Shown: positions 17,244 through 27,418 of the stretch, in pieces
Layout: every line of letters starts with the position of its first letter
How positions within the stretch are numbered: position 1 is the first letter of the stretch
Assembly: GCA_028285415.1 (NCBI GenBank)
Contig: JANQPF010000014.1
Location: forward strand, 166,929-230,928
Source: Pseudomonadales bacterium
GTDB lineage: Bacteria > Pseudomonadota > Gammaproteobacteria > Pseudomonadales > Azotimanducaceae
Direction: 5' to 3'
DNA: 64,000 nucleotides
Program-made: the position numbers and the translations under genes
Notes under the pieces: generated by a model
Told to the model about the DNA's origin: nothing
What the model saw: only the letters and a program-made list of their open reading frames with translations
Database searches by the model: none

Positions 17244-18647
17244 TCAGGGGTTCGCGAGCGCCGTTGCGAGCCCTGAATATCGGGGCTGATCGATAGCAAG
17301 CTGATTCACCACGGTCTGGCGTAGATGCTCGGCAAGCCCGGGCCGATCCAGCGGGACGCTGCCGTCGCGCAAGCCCCGCACCAACCGCCAGCGCAGCGCA
17401 TCCAGATCGTCCGTACGCTCGAACAACGCCTGCAGTCCGGCTAACTCCTGCGCGCGCGCGGCATCGCCCAGCTGGTGGTCACGCAGAACTATGTCCAAAG
17501 AGTTGCCCGCAACCCGCGCGAGGAAATTTGGCCTGCCCTCAGTGGCCGCCATGACGTCTTCGCGTAGGAAATCTCGAACGCTGACAAGGAGCTCATCTAT
17601 CCTGGGCATGGCAGAGTCCGCACCGGGGGGCGCTTCCACCACGCTGACCGGTCCTGGTATCAGAAGATTGGCGCAATCAACCTGGCACTCGGACGAACGC
17701 CGGCCAATTGCCGGACGCTCTACCGTCTGGTCCGGCCCGGTCCGGTAATGCTCCGCCATACCAAGACAGCCTATAGCCCACCAGAAGGAGCCGAAAACTT
17801 CCCAGAACTTCACCCTGTCGCGATCTACGGGCTCGCCGCTGACGCTTTCATAGCCGGCAAAGAGGTCTTCGTAGCTGCCAAATCCACCCACCGGCAGATC
17901 AGCACGGCCGAAGCGCCATGAGTTCGTGCAGATCCAGCCGAGGTCCCGCATCGGGTCGCCAATGTGTGCAATTTCCCAATCGAGGACCGCAACCACGCCT
18001 TCGGGCGAAAACATGACGTTGCCGTTGCGGAAATCGTTGTGCACCAGCGTCGGCGTGAATCCTTCCGGCGCGTTTTCCCGGAGCCAGCATCCGGCATAGT
18101 CGATCATCGGCTGGGGCGTATCGAAGAGACGATACCGCTCCCAGGTCTGCTCCACGTAGGCCGCCGGGCTCAGCACGTCCAGCTTCTGATCCAAGCCGGT
18201 TGCTGCTAGATCTATAGCGTGAATGCGGGCGAGAATTTCGCCGCACAGAAACGCCAGCCGCGGGCGAATCTCTTCGAGGCTCGGGTCGCGCACGACCTTT
18301 GCACCGAGCGCAATCCCTTCCAGCCACTCCATGATGAATCCGTCACCGAGACCGTCACCGTCCTCGAGGACGTAGTACACCTCGGGCTCGGGCACGCCGG
18401 CCGCGCGGGCGCTCTGCATCAACAACGCTTCGACAGCCAGACCCGGATGGCCCGCTACGGGATCAACTTTGACCCCACCCGGTGCCCGCCGCATGGCGAG
18501 CACGCGGCTACCCTGGGCGCTCTCGATCTCCAGCCGGTACGTTTCCTGGCTGGCGCCCCCCGACAGACGTTCCGCCTTGATCAGCTTCTCGTAACCCGGG
18601 ATTTCACGGGCCAAAACTGCTGCAAGCTGGGTGTCGAAATCCGCCAT
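17244..18647 (-). CDS. Phosphotransferase (APH fold) fused to DUF6285, LvaA-LvaB/ACAD10-like
   Basis: Residues 1-340 form an aminoglycoside-phosphotransferase-fold kinase: LSGGASQETYRLE in the nucleotide lobe, catalytic HNDFRNGNVMF, and metal-binding VLDWEIAHIGDP. The C-terminal 120 residues (RIDELLVSVRDFLREDV through LVRGLRDGSVPLD) match what I know as DUF6285. In Pseudomonas levulinate catabolism, LvaA phosphorylates 4-hydroxyvaleryl-CoA with the small protein LvaB, and an acyl-CoA dehydrogenase-fold enzyme, LvaC, removes the phosphate. Here the kinase and the small partner appear fused and follow an acyl-CoA dehydrogenase gene by 14 bases. In human ACAD10/11 the kinase and dehydrogenase are themselves fused. 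GGAGG lies ten bases before the ATG. The 4-hydroxyacyl-CoA role is inferred. Confidence 0.85.
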   Translation of the reverse strand: MADFDTQLAAVLAREIPGYEKLIKAERLSGGASQETYRLEIESAQGSRVLAMRRAPGGVKVDPVAGHPGLAVEALLMQSARAAGVPEPEVYYVLEDGDGLGDGFIMEWLEGIALGAKVVRDPSLEEIRPRLAFLCGEILARIHAIDLAATGLDQKLDVLSPAAYVEQTWERYRLFDTPQPMIDYAGCWLRENAPEGFTPTLVHNDFRNGNVMFSPEGVVAVLDWEIAHIGDPMRDLGWICTNSWRFGRADLPVGGFGSYEDLFAGYESVSGEPVDRDRVKFWEVFGSFWWAIGCLGMAEHYRTGPDQTVERPAIGRRSSECQVDCANLLIPGPVSVVEAPPGADSAMPRIDELLVSVRDFLREDVMAATEGRPNFLARVAGNSLDIVLRDHQLGDAARAQELAGLQALFERTDDLDALRWRLVRGLRDGSVPLDRPGLAEHLRQTVVNQLAIDQPRYSGLATALANP

Positions 18648-18661
18648 CGCCGGGCAGCCTC

Positions 18662-19933
<1,272 letters not shown>

Positions 19934-19966
19934 AAAAAAACTCCTATAACTATCTGTTTTTGCTAA

Positions 19967-20431
19967 CTAATCTATGGTCAAACGAGTCTGAACATCTGTG
20001 CTCAACGGCAGCTCGACAGCCTCGTCCAGATTACCTTTGCCGGGCACGTAGTTGGCCTCGAGCCGCGTGCCGCAGGGGTCTTCGAAAAGCACGGAGTAGT
20101 ATCCCGGCGCCCAGTCGTCTTCCTCAGGCCCGTGTATCAGGGTGCCGCCCATAGGTTCCACCAGCGCGCCGAGAAGTGCGACCGAATCCCGGTTGCGGGC
20201 GCGGAAACACAGGTGATGCATGCCCGGATGATACTGGTCGTACTCGGCGTCAGCATGACCCTGACGAATGCCGATGCCCGTGCGTGCGCCGACGCAGTAG
20301 TACATCTTATCGTTGTCGACGAGGCACTCCATGCCAAACGCACCCAGCATCTTCTCGTAAAAAGGCCGTGCTCGATCGATGTCGTTAACCGTGATGATGA
20401 CGTGCGCAATGCCGTTGATATCGATGCTCAC
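19967..20431 (-). CDS. VOC/glyoxalase superfamily protein
   Basis: A vicinal-oxygen-chelate fold protein of 154 residues with paired beta-alpha-beta-beta-beta modules. It begins IAHVIITVNDIDRARPFYEKML, with HHLCF mid-protein and EDPCGTRLEANYVPG at the end. The two histidines and the glutamate are the likely divalent metal ligands. VOC enzymes include lyases, isomerases and extradiol dioxygenases, and the reaction here is not determined. The GTG start has AGGAG five bases upstream and overlaps the ThuA stop (GTGA), so it is translationally coupled. The longer open frame upstream is arginine-rich and not used. Confidence 0.88.
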   Translation of the reverse strand: MSIDINGIAHVIITVNDIDRARPFYEKMLGAFGMECLVDNDKMYYCVGARTGIGIRQGHADAEYDQYHPGMHHLCFRARNRDSVALLGALVEPMGGTLIHGPEEDDWAPGYYSVLFEDPCGTRLEANYVPGKGNLDEAVELPLSTDVQTRLTID

Positions 20432-21288
20432 CGTGTCTCCTGCCCGAGTCCCCACCGAATGGCGCCGGCAATGAACCGCTTGAACGCGGGTTCCGCGTAG
20501 CTTTCGACGGTGTGTCCCAATGCACTGTAGAGCACTCGACCTTCGCCGACCTCGTGCCACCACACCATCGGATGATCAGCACCCATAGGGCTGGTTTCCG
20601 GATCGTAGGTCGTCTCGTCTATGCTGACAAGCACGTTCACACGAGAGCGTGGGCTCTCCTCGAAGTTGTACCATTCATCCGCACGCTGCCACGTTGCATC
20701 GAGGTGCTGCGTTGCCGGATGGCTGCGGTCTTCAACCACGAGGCGCGCCGGCTGTATGTGCTGACGCATGGGGTGATCCACAAACTGCGCTCTGAGTACT
20801 TCGTCCAGGTACCACGCCCAGTCATACCCGCCGGCATCACCGCCTGCGGCATTCAGCGCAACAACCGTACCGCCACCTTCGACATAAGACTTGAACGCAG
20901 CACGCTGCGCTTCGGTCCAGACGGTCCCGCTTTTGTGATTGAGAACGACGAGTGCAAACCGCGCCAGGTTCTCATCGGTAAATATGGCGCCGTTTTCCGT
21001 GTGATAGAACTGCCAACCCTGCTCCCGGCCAAGCTCGTCCAGCAGGGCCGTGCTCGCAGGGATTGCCTGGAGGTGCCGGAATCCGTTCGTTTTCGAGAAA
21101 CTCAGGATCGCAACCTCACCAAGATCAGCCGGCAGCGCCGGAGCAACCGTGTCGAGCTCAGGCGCGCGGAACATCTGCGGCTGGTCCATTGCCGCTCCCA
21201 GCAGCGCGCGATAGCGGTATGCCGAGACCGCAACCACCAGCAGCAGGGTAAACAGGACGCCCCAGACGATGCGCGCGCGCAGGCTCAT
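20428..21288 (-). CDS. ThuA domain protein, membrane anchored
   Basis: The 286-residue protein has one N-terminal hydrophobic segment (IVWGVLFTLLLVVAVSAY) followed by a ThuA-like domain: EVAILSFSKTNGFRH, then VVLNHKSGTVWTEAQRAAFKSYVEGGG and VWWHEVGEGRVLYSALGHT near the end. This fold resembles class I glutamine amidotransferases without the catalytic triad. In bacteria ThuA proteins are linked to sugar, often trehalose or 3-keto-glycoside, metabolism. Its location with a VOC enzyme and acyl-CoA genes here gives no obvious sugar pathway. The segment probably anchors the domain in the periplasm. It overlaps the MFS gene by four bases. Confidence 0.88.
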   Translation of the reverse strand: MSLRARIVWGVLFTLLLVVAVSAYRYRALLGAAMDQPQMFRAPELDTVAPALPADLGEVAILSFSKTNGFRHLQAIPASTALLDELGREQGWQFYHTENGAIFTDENLARFALVVLNHKSGTVWTEAQRAAFKSYVEGGGTVVALNAAGGDAGGYDWAWYLDEVLRAQFVDHPMRQHIQPARLVVEDRSHPATQHLDATWQRADEWYNFEESPRSRVNVLVSIDETTYDPETSPMGADHPMVWWHEVGEGRVLYSALGHTVESYAEPAFKRFIAGAIRWGLGQETR

Positions 21289-22619
21289 GCGCGCGCCTCT
21301 ACCTGATCTCCTGCTTTGCTACGATCCCGCCACCACAAGACGGCAAACACCGGTACCAGGAGTACCGGCACAATGGCAACAACGCGGAAGGACTCAATGG
21401 AAGCATGGCGGATGACCGTCGCCAGCGCTTCACCCTCCAGCGCCTGAAACGCTGCGAGACCGCCGGCTGCCTCGAGCTTCGCGGTGTCGAAAACCTCACC
21501 CATGACAGGCAGCACAAACTGAGTTGCCATACCCCCGGCAAATCCCATCATTCCCAGGAAGAGTGCCCCGCCCGCCGGGTACCGTTCGCTGACGGAGCCA
21601 AGCATGGTGGGATACAGATAGCAGACGCCAACGCCCCAGATGGTTGCGGCGACAAAGGCAAGCAGAGGAGAGTCAGCTGCGGACAACGCGTAGAGGCCAA
21701 TGGCCGCCGCGATGCAGCTGACGGTCAACAAGCCCACAGAAGATATCCGCTCGACGATCGGACCCGCGAAGTGTCGCATCACGAACATCAAAGCACTCAC
21801 GTAGATCAACACCCAGATGCCGGGCATGCCGACGACGTTGGTCAAGGCCAGGTCCACCCACTGTCCCGGCGCCAGCTCCGCGGTTACCGTGCCCATCATG
21901 CAGATGAGCCAGATGAAAAATCCGGGAGAGCGCGTCAGCTCACCGAACATTTCGCCGTAGGTCACACCGCTGGCGACCCGCTCGGTGACCGGGAACTCTG
22001 CTTTCCACACCAGAAACGCGAGCACAAACCCTGGTACGGTCAACATCAACAGATTTGCCTGCCAGGGTACGGCCAGATAGGCAAGCGCAAGCCCCAGCAG
22101 ACCGCCGGCGACGATACCAGCGGGCCACCAGGCATGGAGAATGTTGAGGCGGTGCGTCTTCTCGTCCGGATAGATGGTTGCCACCAGCGGATTGGTTGCC
22201 GCCTCCACCGCCCCCCAACCGAGTCCGGTCAGGAGCAGGCCACCGTACACAAGCCAGTAGGAAAGCTGAGCGACTGGCAATATCGAAGCGGCGATGACCG
22301 CCAGGCTGCCGCCGATGTAACCAAGCGCTGCAAACAGCAGCATCCAGCGCATGCCAATCCTGTCGACGAGTGCACCGCCGAAAAGCAGCGTCAGCGCAAA
22401 ACCGATGAAGGTAGCAGCAATCACTTCGCCGACCATGGCTGCAGAGCGCGCCAGATCGAGCGCATCGAACATGTCCGCTTGCAGATCGCCCGCAATGCTC
22501 GAGCGCACCGCGAAGCCGAGCCCGATCATGAAAATGGCAAGATTGGATAATACGAACAGCAGACGTCTATTCGACGCCTCGTTCACGACGGCTGCGCCGC
22601 CTGCTTCCCCTTCCGACAT
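21285..22619 (-). CDS. MFS transporter
   Basis: The 444-residue polytopic membrane protein has about twelve predicted helices, for example LLFVLSNLAIFMIGLGFAV and SLAVIAASILPVAQLSYWLV. The MFS loop signature appears as GGALVDRIGMRWMLLFAALGY between helices 2 and 3. The start ATG has GGAGG immediately upstream; an earlier in-frame ATG five codons before was rejected for lack of a site. It heads the operon of MFS, ThuA, VOC, dehydrogenase and kinase-DUF6285, so it may import the compound they degrade. Its substrate cannot be told from sequence. Confidence 0.9.
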   Translation of the reverse strand: MSEGEAGGAAVVNEASNRRLLFVLSNLAIFMIGLGFAVRSSIAGDLQADMFDALDLARSAAMVGEVIAATFIGFALTLLFGGALVDRIGMRWMLLFAALGYIGGSLAVIAASILPVAQLSYWLVYGGLLLTGLGWGAVEAATNPLVATIYPDEKTHRLNILHAWWPAGIVAGGLLGLALAYLAVPWQANLLMLTVPGFVLAFLVWKAEFPVTERVASGVTYGEMFGELTRSPGFFIWLICMMGTVTAELAPGQWVDLALTNVVGMPGIWVLIYVSALMFVMRHFAGPIVERISSVGLLTVSCIAAAIGLYALSAADSPLLAFVAATIWGVGVCYLYPTMLGSVSERYPAGGALFLGMMGFAGGMATQFVLPVMGEVFDTAKLEAAGGLAAFQALEGEALATVIRHASIESFRVVAIVPVLLVPVFAVLWWRDRSKAGDQVEARA

Positions 22620-22715
22620 GCCCCTCCCCTGCATTGCAAAACTACTACCTCTTCCGCAAGCTTACGATCTTAGCGGATCGAGCGCTATTCGCGATCAGGA
22701 GGCGAAGAGCCCGCA

Positions 22716-23105
22716 ATGAAGGTCCTTTGGATTGCACTCGGATGGACCAGCGTGGGACTGGGGATTGTTGGTGCATTTCTACCGCTGCTTCCCACTACCC
22801 CGTTTCTGTTGCTCGCTGCGTTTGCGTTCAGTCGCGGCTCGGAGCGGCTGCACGACTGGCTCATGACGCACCCGAGCCTGGGTCCGCCGATTCACAACTG
22901 GCAGCAGCATCGCGCCATCTCGCGGCGGGTGAAGCTGATTGCAACGTTCAGCGTCGCTGCGGTATTCCTTCTCAGCGTCATCCTCGCCGCCCCACTCTGG
23001 GCAATCGTCACGCAGGCGTCCATCCTGACGTTTGTCCTTGCCTTTCTGTGGACGCGCAACGAGCATCCAGACGAAGATTCCCTGACAGAAGACGAGCCTA
23101 CATGA
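22716..23105 (+). CDS. DUF454/YbaN family inner-membrane protein
   Basis: A 129-residue protein with the family phrase GLGIVGAFLPLLPTTPFLLLAAFAFSR after a short N-terminal helix. A basic loop (HPSLGPPIHNWQQHRAISRRVK) and a further two hydrophobic helices follow. This is a full-length YbaN-type protein, with a clearer match than the short paralogue at 11.5 kb. Function unknown. The gene ends in ATGA overlap with the histidine phosphatase gene, so the two are coupled. AGGAGG lies 15 bases before the ATG, which is rather far. Confidence 0.88.
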   Translation: MKVLWIALGWTSVGLGIVGAFLPLLPTTPFLLLAAFAFSRGSERLHDWLMTHPSLGPPIHNWQQHRAISRRVKLIATFSVAAVFLLSVILAAPLWAIVTQASILTFVLAFLWTRNEHPDEDSLTEDEPT

Positions 23106-23839
23106 TCGAGTTTCCGCGCCGCCGGCGCATATACCTGATGCGGCACGCGGAAGCCGCCTACGTTTCACCCGAAGGTGTCGTCACCGACGACCCCCGCAAC
23201 GTGCCTTTGACGTCACAGGGCCGCGAACAGGCCCACACCCAGGGCGGTGTGCTCAAGAACATCCGTTTCGATCGTGTCATCTGCTCCGGTCTCCCGCGTA
23301 CCGTTGAGACCGCTAATATTGTGCTCGCGCAATCGGACACGCGTTGGCCGGCACTCGAGCACATACCGGAGCTCGAAGAGATTCACGGCCTGAAAGGCGA
23401 CCGCCAGTGGCCGCCGCCCGACGGCTCCAGCGTCGCCGAGGTGCTCTCGGACATAGCCAATCCATGGGCCAAAGGCGCGCTGCCGGGTGCCACCTTTCTC
23501 GGTGGCGAAGCGTTCACGAGCTTTGCTGAAAGGGTGGTGCGAAACTGGGAGCACATCATCAGCGACGACAGCTGGGATACGACGCTGATGGTTCTACACG
23601 GTGCGGTCAACCGCATGATCTTCAACCATGCGACCGGTCTGAACTGGCGCGCGGATCTCTGCTTTGAGCAGGACAACGGCTGCATCAACATCATCGACAT
23701 TGACGAGACGCAGCCGCGCCGTTATCTGATTCGCGCGGTCAACGTCACGGCGTACAACCTCAGCAAGGAAGGCATTGTTTTGACCAATATGGAATCTACG
23801 GCCCAGCGAGTGGCCGAGACACTGAGCGCTGCAAATTGA
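23102..23839 (+). CDS. Histidine phosphatase (phosphoglycerate mutase-like)
   Basis: A 245-residue member of the branch-1 histidine phosphatase superfamily. The catalytic RHG-like motif reads LMRHAEAAYV near residue 13, with Arg and His in the usual places. PLTSQGREQA and CSGLPRTVETA follow, giving the second arginine, and a VLHGAVNR segment supplies the second catalytic histidine. The protein could act as a phosphatase on sugar phosphates or nucleotides; the substrate is unknown. Start and stop are clear. Its last 44 bases overlap the convergent CPBP gene. Confidence 0.92.
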   Translation: MIEFPRRRRIYLMRHAEAAYVSPEGVVTDDPRNVPLTSQGREQAHTQGGVLKNIRFDRVICSGLPRTVETANIVLAQSDTRWPALEHIPELEEIHGLKGDRQWPPPDGSSVAEVLSDIANPWAKGALPGATFLGGEAFTSFAERVVRNWEHIISDDSWDTTLMVLHGAVNRMIFNHATGLNWRADLCFEQDNGCINIIDIDETQPRRYLIRAVNVTAYNLSKEGIVLTNMESTAQRVAETLSAAN

Positions 23840-24692
23840 GCTGGTACTGCCGGTGAAGGGCAATCACAACAAAGAGGAAGATCAGCCAGACCGTCACCGC
23901 GTGCCCCACAAAGTTATCGTACGTACCTGTGGTAGCCGCGTACGGGCTCACCACGTCGCGCACCGTCATTTCCTTGAAGAGCCGAATGGCAAAGACCCAG
24001 GCGGCGTGCAGACCGATACAGACCCATAGCCCCAGGCGTTCCCGCACCCAGGCAAGCAGCACGCCGAGCAGCATCAGCGATAGAAAAGAATCCCACTGAG
24101 AGAGCTCACCGCTCAGATCCACAATGGCCCTGAATACCACCAGCGCGCCGGCAAACCAGGTAATCTCAGCCGGCTCCGGAATCACCGCAGCGCGACCGAC
24201 AAAGTGCACCGCTGCGTAAAGCACTCCGCTGACAAACGCACTCACGAGAACGCCGCTGCGGCGTCGGAAGGCGGTATACAACAGGCCGCGAAACAGCGTT
24301 TCTTCGAAGAGCCCGACCAGCACGGACGACCCCGCAAGGCCCAGCGCCAGGGCAACGAATCCCATAGACGCGTACACCACCCGGTCGTCCCAGACTCGAA
24401 ACTGCACGACGACAAAAAACACCATGGGGACCAGAACGACCAGGATGCCGGGCACACAGGCTTTGAGCGCACGCAGCGGTTCGGCGGGTAAGAGACCAAT
24501 GGCGACTGCACTCAAACCAGCGAGACGCCAGAGCGGCAGCAGACCAAGCGCGCAGAAGAGCAGTACCGCTCTGGACAGCACTTTTTCGTAGGTCACGGGA
24601 ATGAAGGGGGCCAGGACCCATGCCAGGATCGAAGCTGCGCTCACCGCGCACAGCAGATATCCCGCCGCCAGCCACAGGCCCCGTATGGTCAC
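23796..24692 (-). CDS. CPBP-family intramembrane metalloprotease
   Basis: A 298-residue integral membrane protein with about eight hydrophobic helices. The CPBP signature EETLFRGLLYTAFRRR lies in the first half of the domain, and a later AAVHF and HAAWVF supply the histidines of the metal site. CPBP proteins include Rce1-type proteases and bacteriocin-immunity proteins, so the target is unknown. The GTG start, MTIRGLW, begins a short cytoplasmic segment before helix 1. The 3' end overlaps the phosphatase gene by 44 bases. Confidence 0.9.
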   Translation of the reverse strand: MTIRGLWLAAGYLLCAVSAASILAWVLAPFIPVTYEKVLSRAVLLFCALGLLPLWRLAGLSAVAIGLLPAEPLRALKACVPGILVVLVPMVFFVVVQFRVWDDRVVYASMGFVALALGLAGSSVLVGLFEETLFRGLLYTAFRRRSGVLVSAFVSGVLYAAVHFVGRAAVIPEPAEITWFAGALVVFRAIVDLSGELSQWDSFLSLMLLGVLLAWVRERLGLWVCIGLHAAWVFAIRLFKEMTVRDVVSPYAATTGTYDNFVGHAVTVWLIFLFVVIALHRQYQLNLQRSVSRPLAGP

Positions 24693-24708
24693 AACTCGAG
24701 CCTGCCGC

Positions 24709-25533
24709 TCAGCTGCGCAAACCGCCGGAGCAGATCAGCAGCTGTCCACTGACGAAGTCTGATTCCGGAATGCAGAAGAGGTATACCGCACCGGCAGCGT
24801 CCGCCGGTTGACCTACCCTGCCGAGCGGCACCGTTGCCCGCATATTGGCCGTCTGACCGGCAGAGAGGCCTACCTTGAACGCTCTGCCACCAACGTCAAT
24901 GGTCGGCGGTTCGTCCTCGTATTCCTGTGTGAGGCGCGTCTCGATCGGCCCGAACGCCACGCAGTTGACCGTAACGTTGAATCGACCCCACTCCTTGGCA
25001 AGCGTGCGGGTCATGCCAACGACCGCAGCTTTGGCAGCGGAATAGGCAAACTGGGTGGGCGCGCCGTCGGTGCCGGACACCGAAGAAATGTTGACGACCT
25101 TGCGGCACGTCACGTCCCCGGCGGCGGCTTCCTCGGCAACCCGGGCTTTCAGCCACGGATAGTAGGCGCGGAGAATTCTGAACGGCGCGGTGGCATGCAT
25201 GTCGAGCATGGCCTGCCACTGTTCGTCCGAATGGTTGTGCATCGCGGAGTTCCAGACGTAACCCGCATTGTTGACGATGATATCGAGGCTGCCGTAGCGT
25301 TCGATTGCAGCCTCGACCAGCTGCTCACCCGCATCGGGAACCGTCACGTCGCAGGCAAATCCGAAGGCTTCGCCACCACCGTCGCGAACGGCAGCGGCAG
25401 CCGCCTCACACTCCTGCGCATCACGATCGTTGATCACCACCCGCGCGCCCTCCGCGGCAAGCATCTCGGCCGTTGCCGCACCGATACCGCGGCCCGCGCC
25501 GGTGACCAACGCCACCTTTCCGTCAAGTTTCAT
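24709..25533 (-). CDS. Short-chain dehydrogenase/reductase
   Basis: This classical SDR has 274 residues. The NAD(P)-binding motif TGAGRGIG is at residues 11-18, NNAGYVW is at the usual place, and the catalytic Ser-Tyr-Lys triad lies in NISSVSGTDGAPTQFAYSAAK. An acidic residue after strand 2 (VVINDRDAQ) suggests NAD preference. The long C-terminal insert around EYEDEPPTIDVGGRAF is less usual. It lies 16 bases downstream of no same-strand gene, being separated from the lipoprotein gene by its own promoter region. Substrate unknown; a hydroxyacyl-CoA or steroid is plausible from the neighbourhood. Confidence 0.92.
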   Translation of the reverse strand: MKLDGKVALVTGAGRGIGAATAEMLAAEGARVVINDRDAQECEAAAAAVRDGGGEAFGFACDVTVPDAGEQLVEAAIERYGSLDIIVNNAGYVWNSAMHNHSDEQWQAMLDMHATAPFRILRAYYPWLKARVAEEAAAGDVTCRKVVNISSVSGTDGAPTQFAYSAAKAAVVGMTRTLAKEWGRFNVTVNCVAFGPIETRLTQEYEDEPPTIDVGGRAFKVGLSAGQTANMRATVPLGRVGQPADAAGAVYLFCIPESDFVSGQLLICSGGLRS

Positions 25534-25681
25534 GCGATAACCACCTTCTCAATTTTTGCCAACCTCAACCCGATTTTGCGCCTGCCCCACATTACAATCC
25601 TTCAGGCCAAACCCGGAACGGCGGTTTTCAGAACGCAACCGCCACCGTAAAGTGACACCATCGAACTGCAGTAACTCGACC

Positions 25682-26974
25682 ATGAACAGCACCGTTTCCT
25701 GCCACCGTCTGCTTCTTGTCTCTCTGTGCCTCACGCTTGCCGCCTGCGGCGGGGGTGGTGGCGGCAGTGGCGGTGGCGGTACCACCACGCCAGCGCCGCT
25801 CGATCCGGACGCCGTGGTTGACACCTTCGCGTTCGTCTCCGCAAGCCCGTACGCCAGCGTGTTGCGGAGCTGCACCTACGCCGGCAGTGACACCCGCGCC
25901 TGCACGATAGGCACGCTGCCGTTCCTCGGTCAGGATTTCCCGGACCCCTCGATCGACGACATTATGAGCCGCGTGCTCGTCTCCCACCAGTGGATGGGCA
26001 CCAATCTGCGAGCGGTGCTGGAACAGCTGCCCCCGGACATTCTACTGATGTTCCGTTCGGTCACGGCGGTAGTTATCGCCAGCGATATCCGCCCGGCGTA
26101 TTACACGTCGGAAACCGGCGCCATTTATCTCGATGCGGACTACCTGTGGCTGTCGCCCGCCGAGGAAGCGGTGGTGACCGACGAGGAAGACTTCCGTTCG
26201 GGCTTTGGGGATGCGCTGCAGTTCAAGATGCCATGGCGCTACGTGCGCAATAACGAACGTCTGGGCGTCAACATCAATCCGGACGGATCCCGCGATCTGG
26301 ATGAGCTGCTGCCCATACTCGGCTTCCTGCTCTACCACGAGCTTGCCCACGCGATGGACTTCATGCCCCAAAGCAAAATGGCGGGGATCAGCGACGGTCA
26401 AACCGTCGAGCAGGCCATCGTCTCCGGACCGTTTCTTTCGAGCCAGTGGCGCCAGGGCGTCGATCCACTCGACCCGACCCTGATTGATCTCGCAGGGGTC
26501 AGCTTTCTGGGTGATCCGGCAACCGCGTCACAGCGTGCCATCACCCCGGACGAGCTCGTGCCGATGTTCACTGCCGATGGCGCTGTCCAGTACTACGCCT
26601 ACTCGACACAGTTCGAGGACTTTGCCACCGCCTTCGAGACGGTGATGATGGACTACCACTTCGGCTACCAGAAGGATACCGGCATCACGACGAACACCGA
26701 ATTCTCCAACGACGGGGTCCTGTCATGGGGTGTGCGCGGGCGCATCGGCGAGCAAGGCACCAACACCCGCGTAAGGGCTGCCGTGCAGACGCTCTACCCT
26801 GGCGATCTGGCAGCGGTTGAGACGTTCCTGAGCACCCTGCCCGCGCCGCAGGAAATGACGCCTGGTGCAACGTGGGGCGAAAATCTGGTTTTCGGACCTG
26901 CACCCGCCGCGGTCGACGAGGGCATCGACAAACGCGAATTCGACGACATCCTCAACCGTCGGCCGATCCGCTAG
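25682..26974 (+). CDS. Lipoprotein with HExxH motif, putative zinc metallopeptidase
   Basis: A 430-residue exported lipoprotein of a family I do not recognise. The signal peptide ends in a lipobox LAAC with Cys22 as the lipidated residue. A glycine-rich spacer of about a dozen residues follows, then a large extracytoplasmic domain. HELAHAMDF at residues 219-227 has the HExxH zinc pattern. The third ligand is not certain, but Glu residues in QFEDFATAFETVMMDYHFGY, about 100 residues later, are candidates. Tryptophan- and tyrosine-rich stretches are frequent. The start lies just after a basic short region; a longer frame from 25556 is not used. It overlaps the convergent membrane-protein gene by 23 bases. 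Confidence 0.8.
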   Translation: MNSTVSCHRLLLVSLCLTLAACGGGGGGSGGGGTTTPAPLDPDAVVDTFAFVSASPYASVLRSCTYAGSDTRACTIGTLPFLGQDFPDPSIDDIMSRVLVSHQWMGTNLRAVLEQLPPDILLMFRSVTAVVIASDIRPAYYTSETGAIYLDADYLWLSPAEEAVVTDEEDFRSGFGDALQFKMPWRYVRNNERLGVNINPDGSRDLDELLPILGFLLYHELAHAMDFMPQSKMAGISDGQTVEQAIVSGPFLSSQWRQGVDPLDPTLIDLAGVSFLGDPATASQRAITPDELVPMFTADGAVQYYAYSTQFEDFATAFETVMMDYHFGYQKDTGITTNTEFSNDGVLSWGVRGRIGEQGTNTRVRAAVQTLYPGDLAAVETFLSTLPAPQEMTPGATWGENLVFGPAPAAVDEGIDKREFDDILNRRPIR

Positions 26975-27407
26975 CCCCCGCAGTTTGTGCAGCTTCCGGG
27001 CGGAAGGATTCGCGGGCCCGCCAAAGCGCCACCATTGGCACCGCAAAGATTGCACCGGCGATCGTGCCGCCGACCAGGCCGCCCGCAGCATCGCCGTTCA
27101 ACAGGCTGAAGACGAACATCGCAATGACCACCTGGGCCGCGTAGACGGCAGCCCAGGGCCACATCCAGCTCGACATCTTCCAGAAGCCCCAGGCGCCCGC
27201 GCCGTAGATGAGCCAGTGCAGCGGTGCTGTTGCCTTCGCCCACCATCCCGTCAGCGTCAGGCCGAACCAGATTTCCTCGTCTTCGGCGACGGGTTTGTAG
27301 AAAATATCAAACGGCATGTAGATGAACGTCATGTACAGGCAGAAGTAGAAAATCAGGTTCATCCACCACGGTCGTTTCACCCAGTCGTCTCGTATGGCTT
27401 GCAACAT
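26952..27407 (-). CDS. Small integral membrane protein of unknown function
   Basis: A 151-residue protein with an N-terminal amphipathic start (MLQAIRDDWVKRPWW) and about four hydrophobic segments. The first is MNLIFYFCLYMTFIYMPFD, and later ones include WPWAAVYAAQVVIAMFVFSL and GLVGGTIAGAIFAVPMVAL. A tryptophan- and glutamate-containing loop (DEEIWFGLTLTGWWAK) is conserved-looking. GGGAGAAG precedes the ATG. It is followed on the same strand by no close gene and preceded at 11 bases by the D-hydroxyacid dehydrogenase gene, a probable operon. The family is not recognised. Confidence 0.75.
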   Translation of the reverse strand: MLQAIRDDWVKRPWWMNLIFYFCLYMTFIYMPFDIFYKPVAEDEEIWFGLTLTGWWAKATAPLHWLIYGAGAWGFWKMSSWMWPWAAVYAAQVVIAMFVFSLLNGDAAGGLVGGTIAGAIFAVPMVALWRARESFRPEAAQTAGASGSADG

Positions 27408-27418
27408 GTTTCTTCTCC

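Noticed and set aside
25745..25790. Possible simple-sequence GGN repeat
   Set aside because: It encodes the glycine linker after the lipobox and is part of the lipoprotein.
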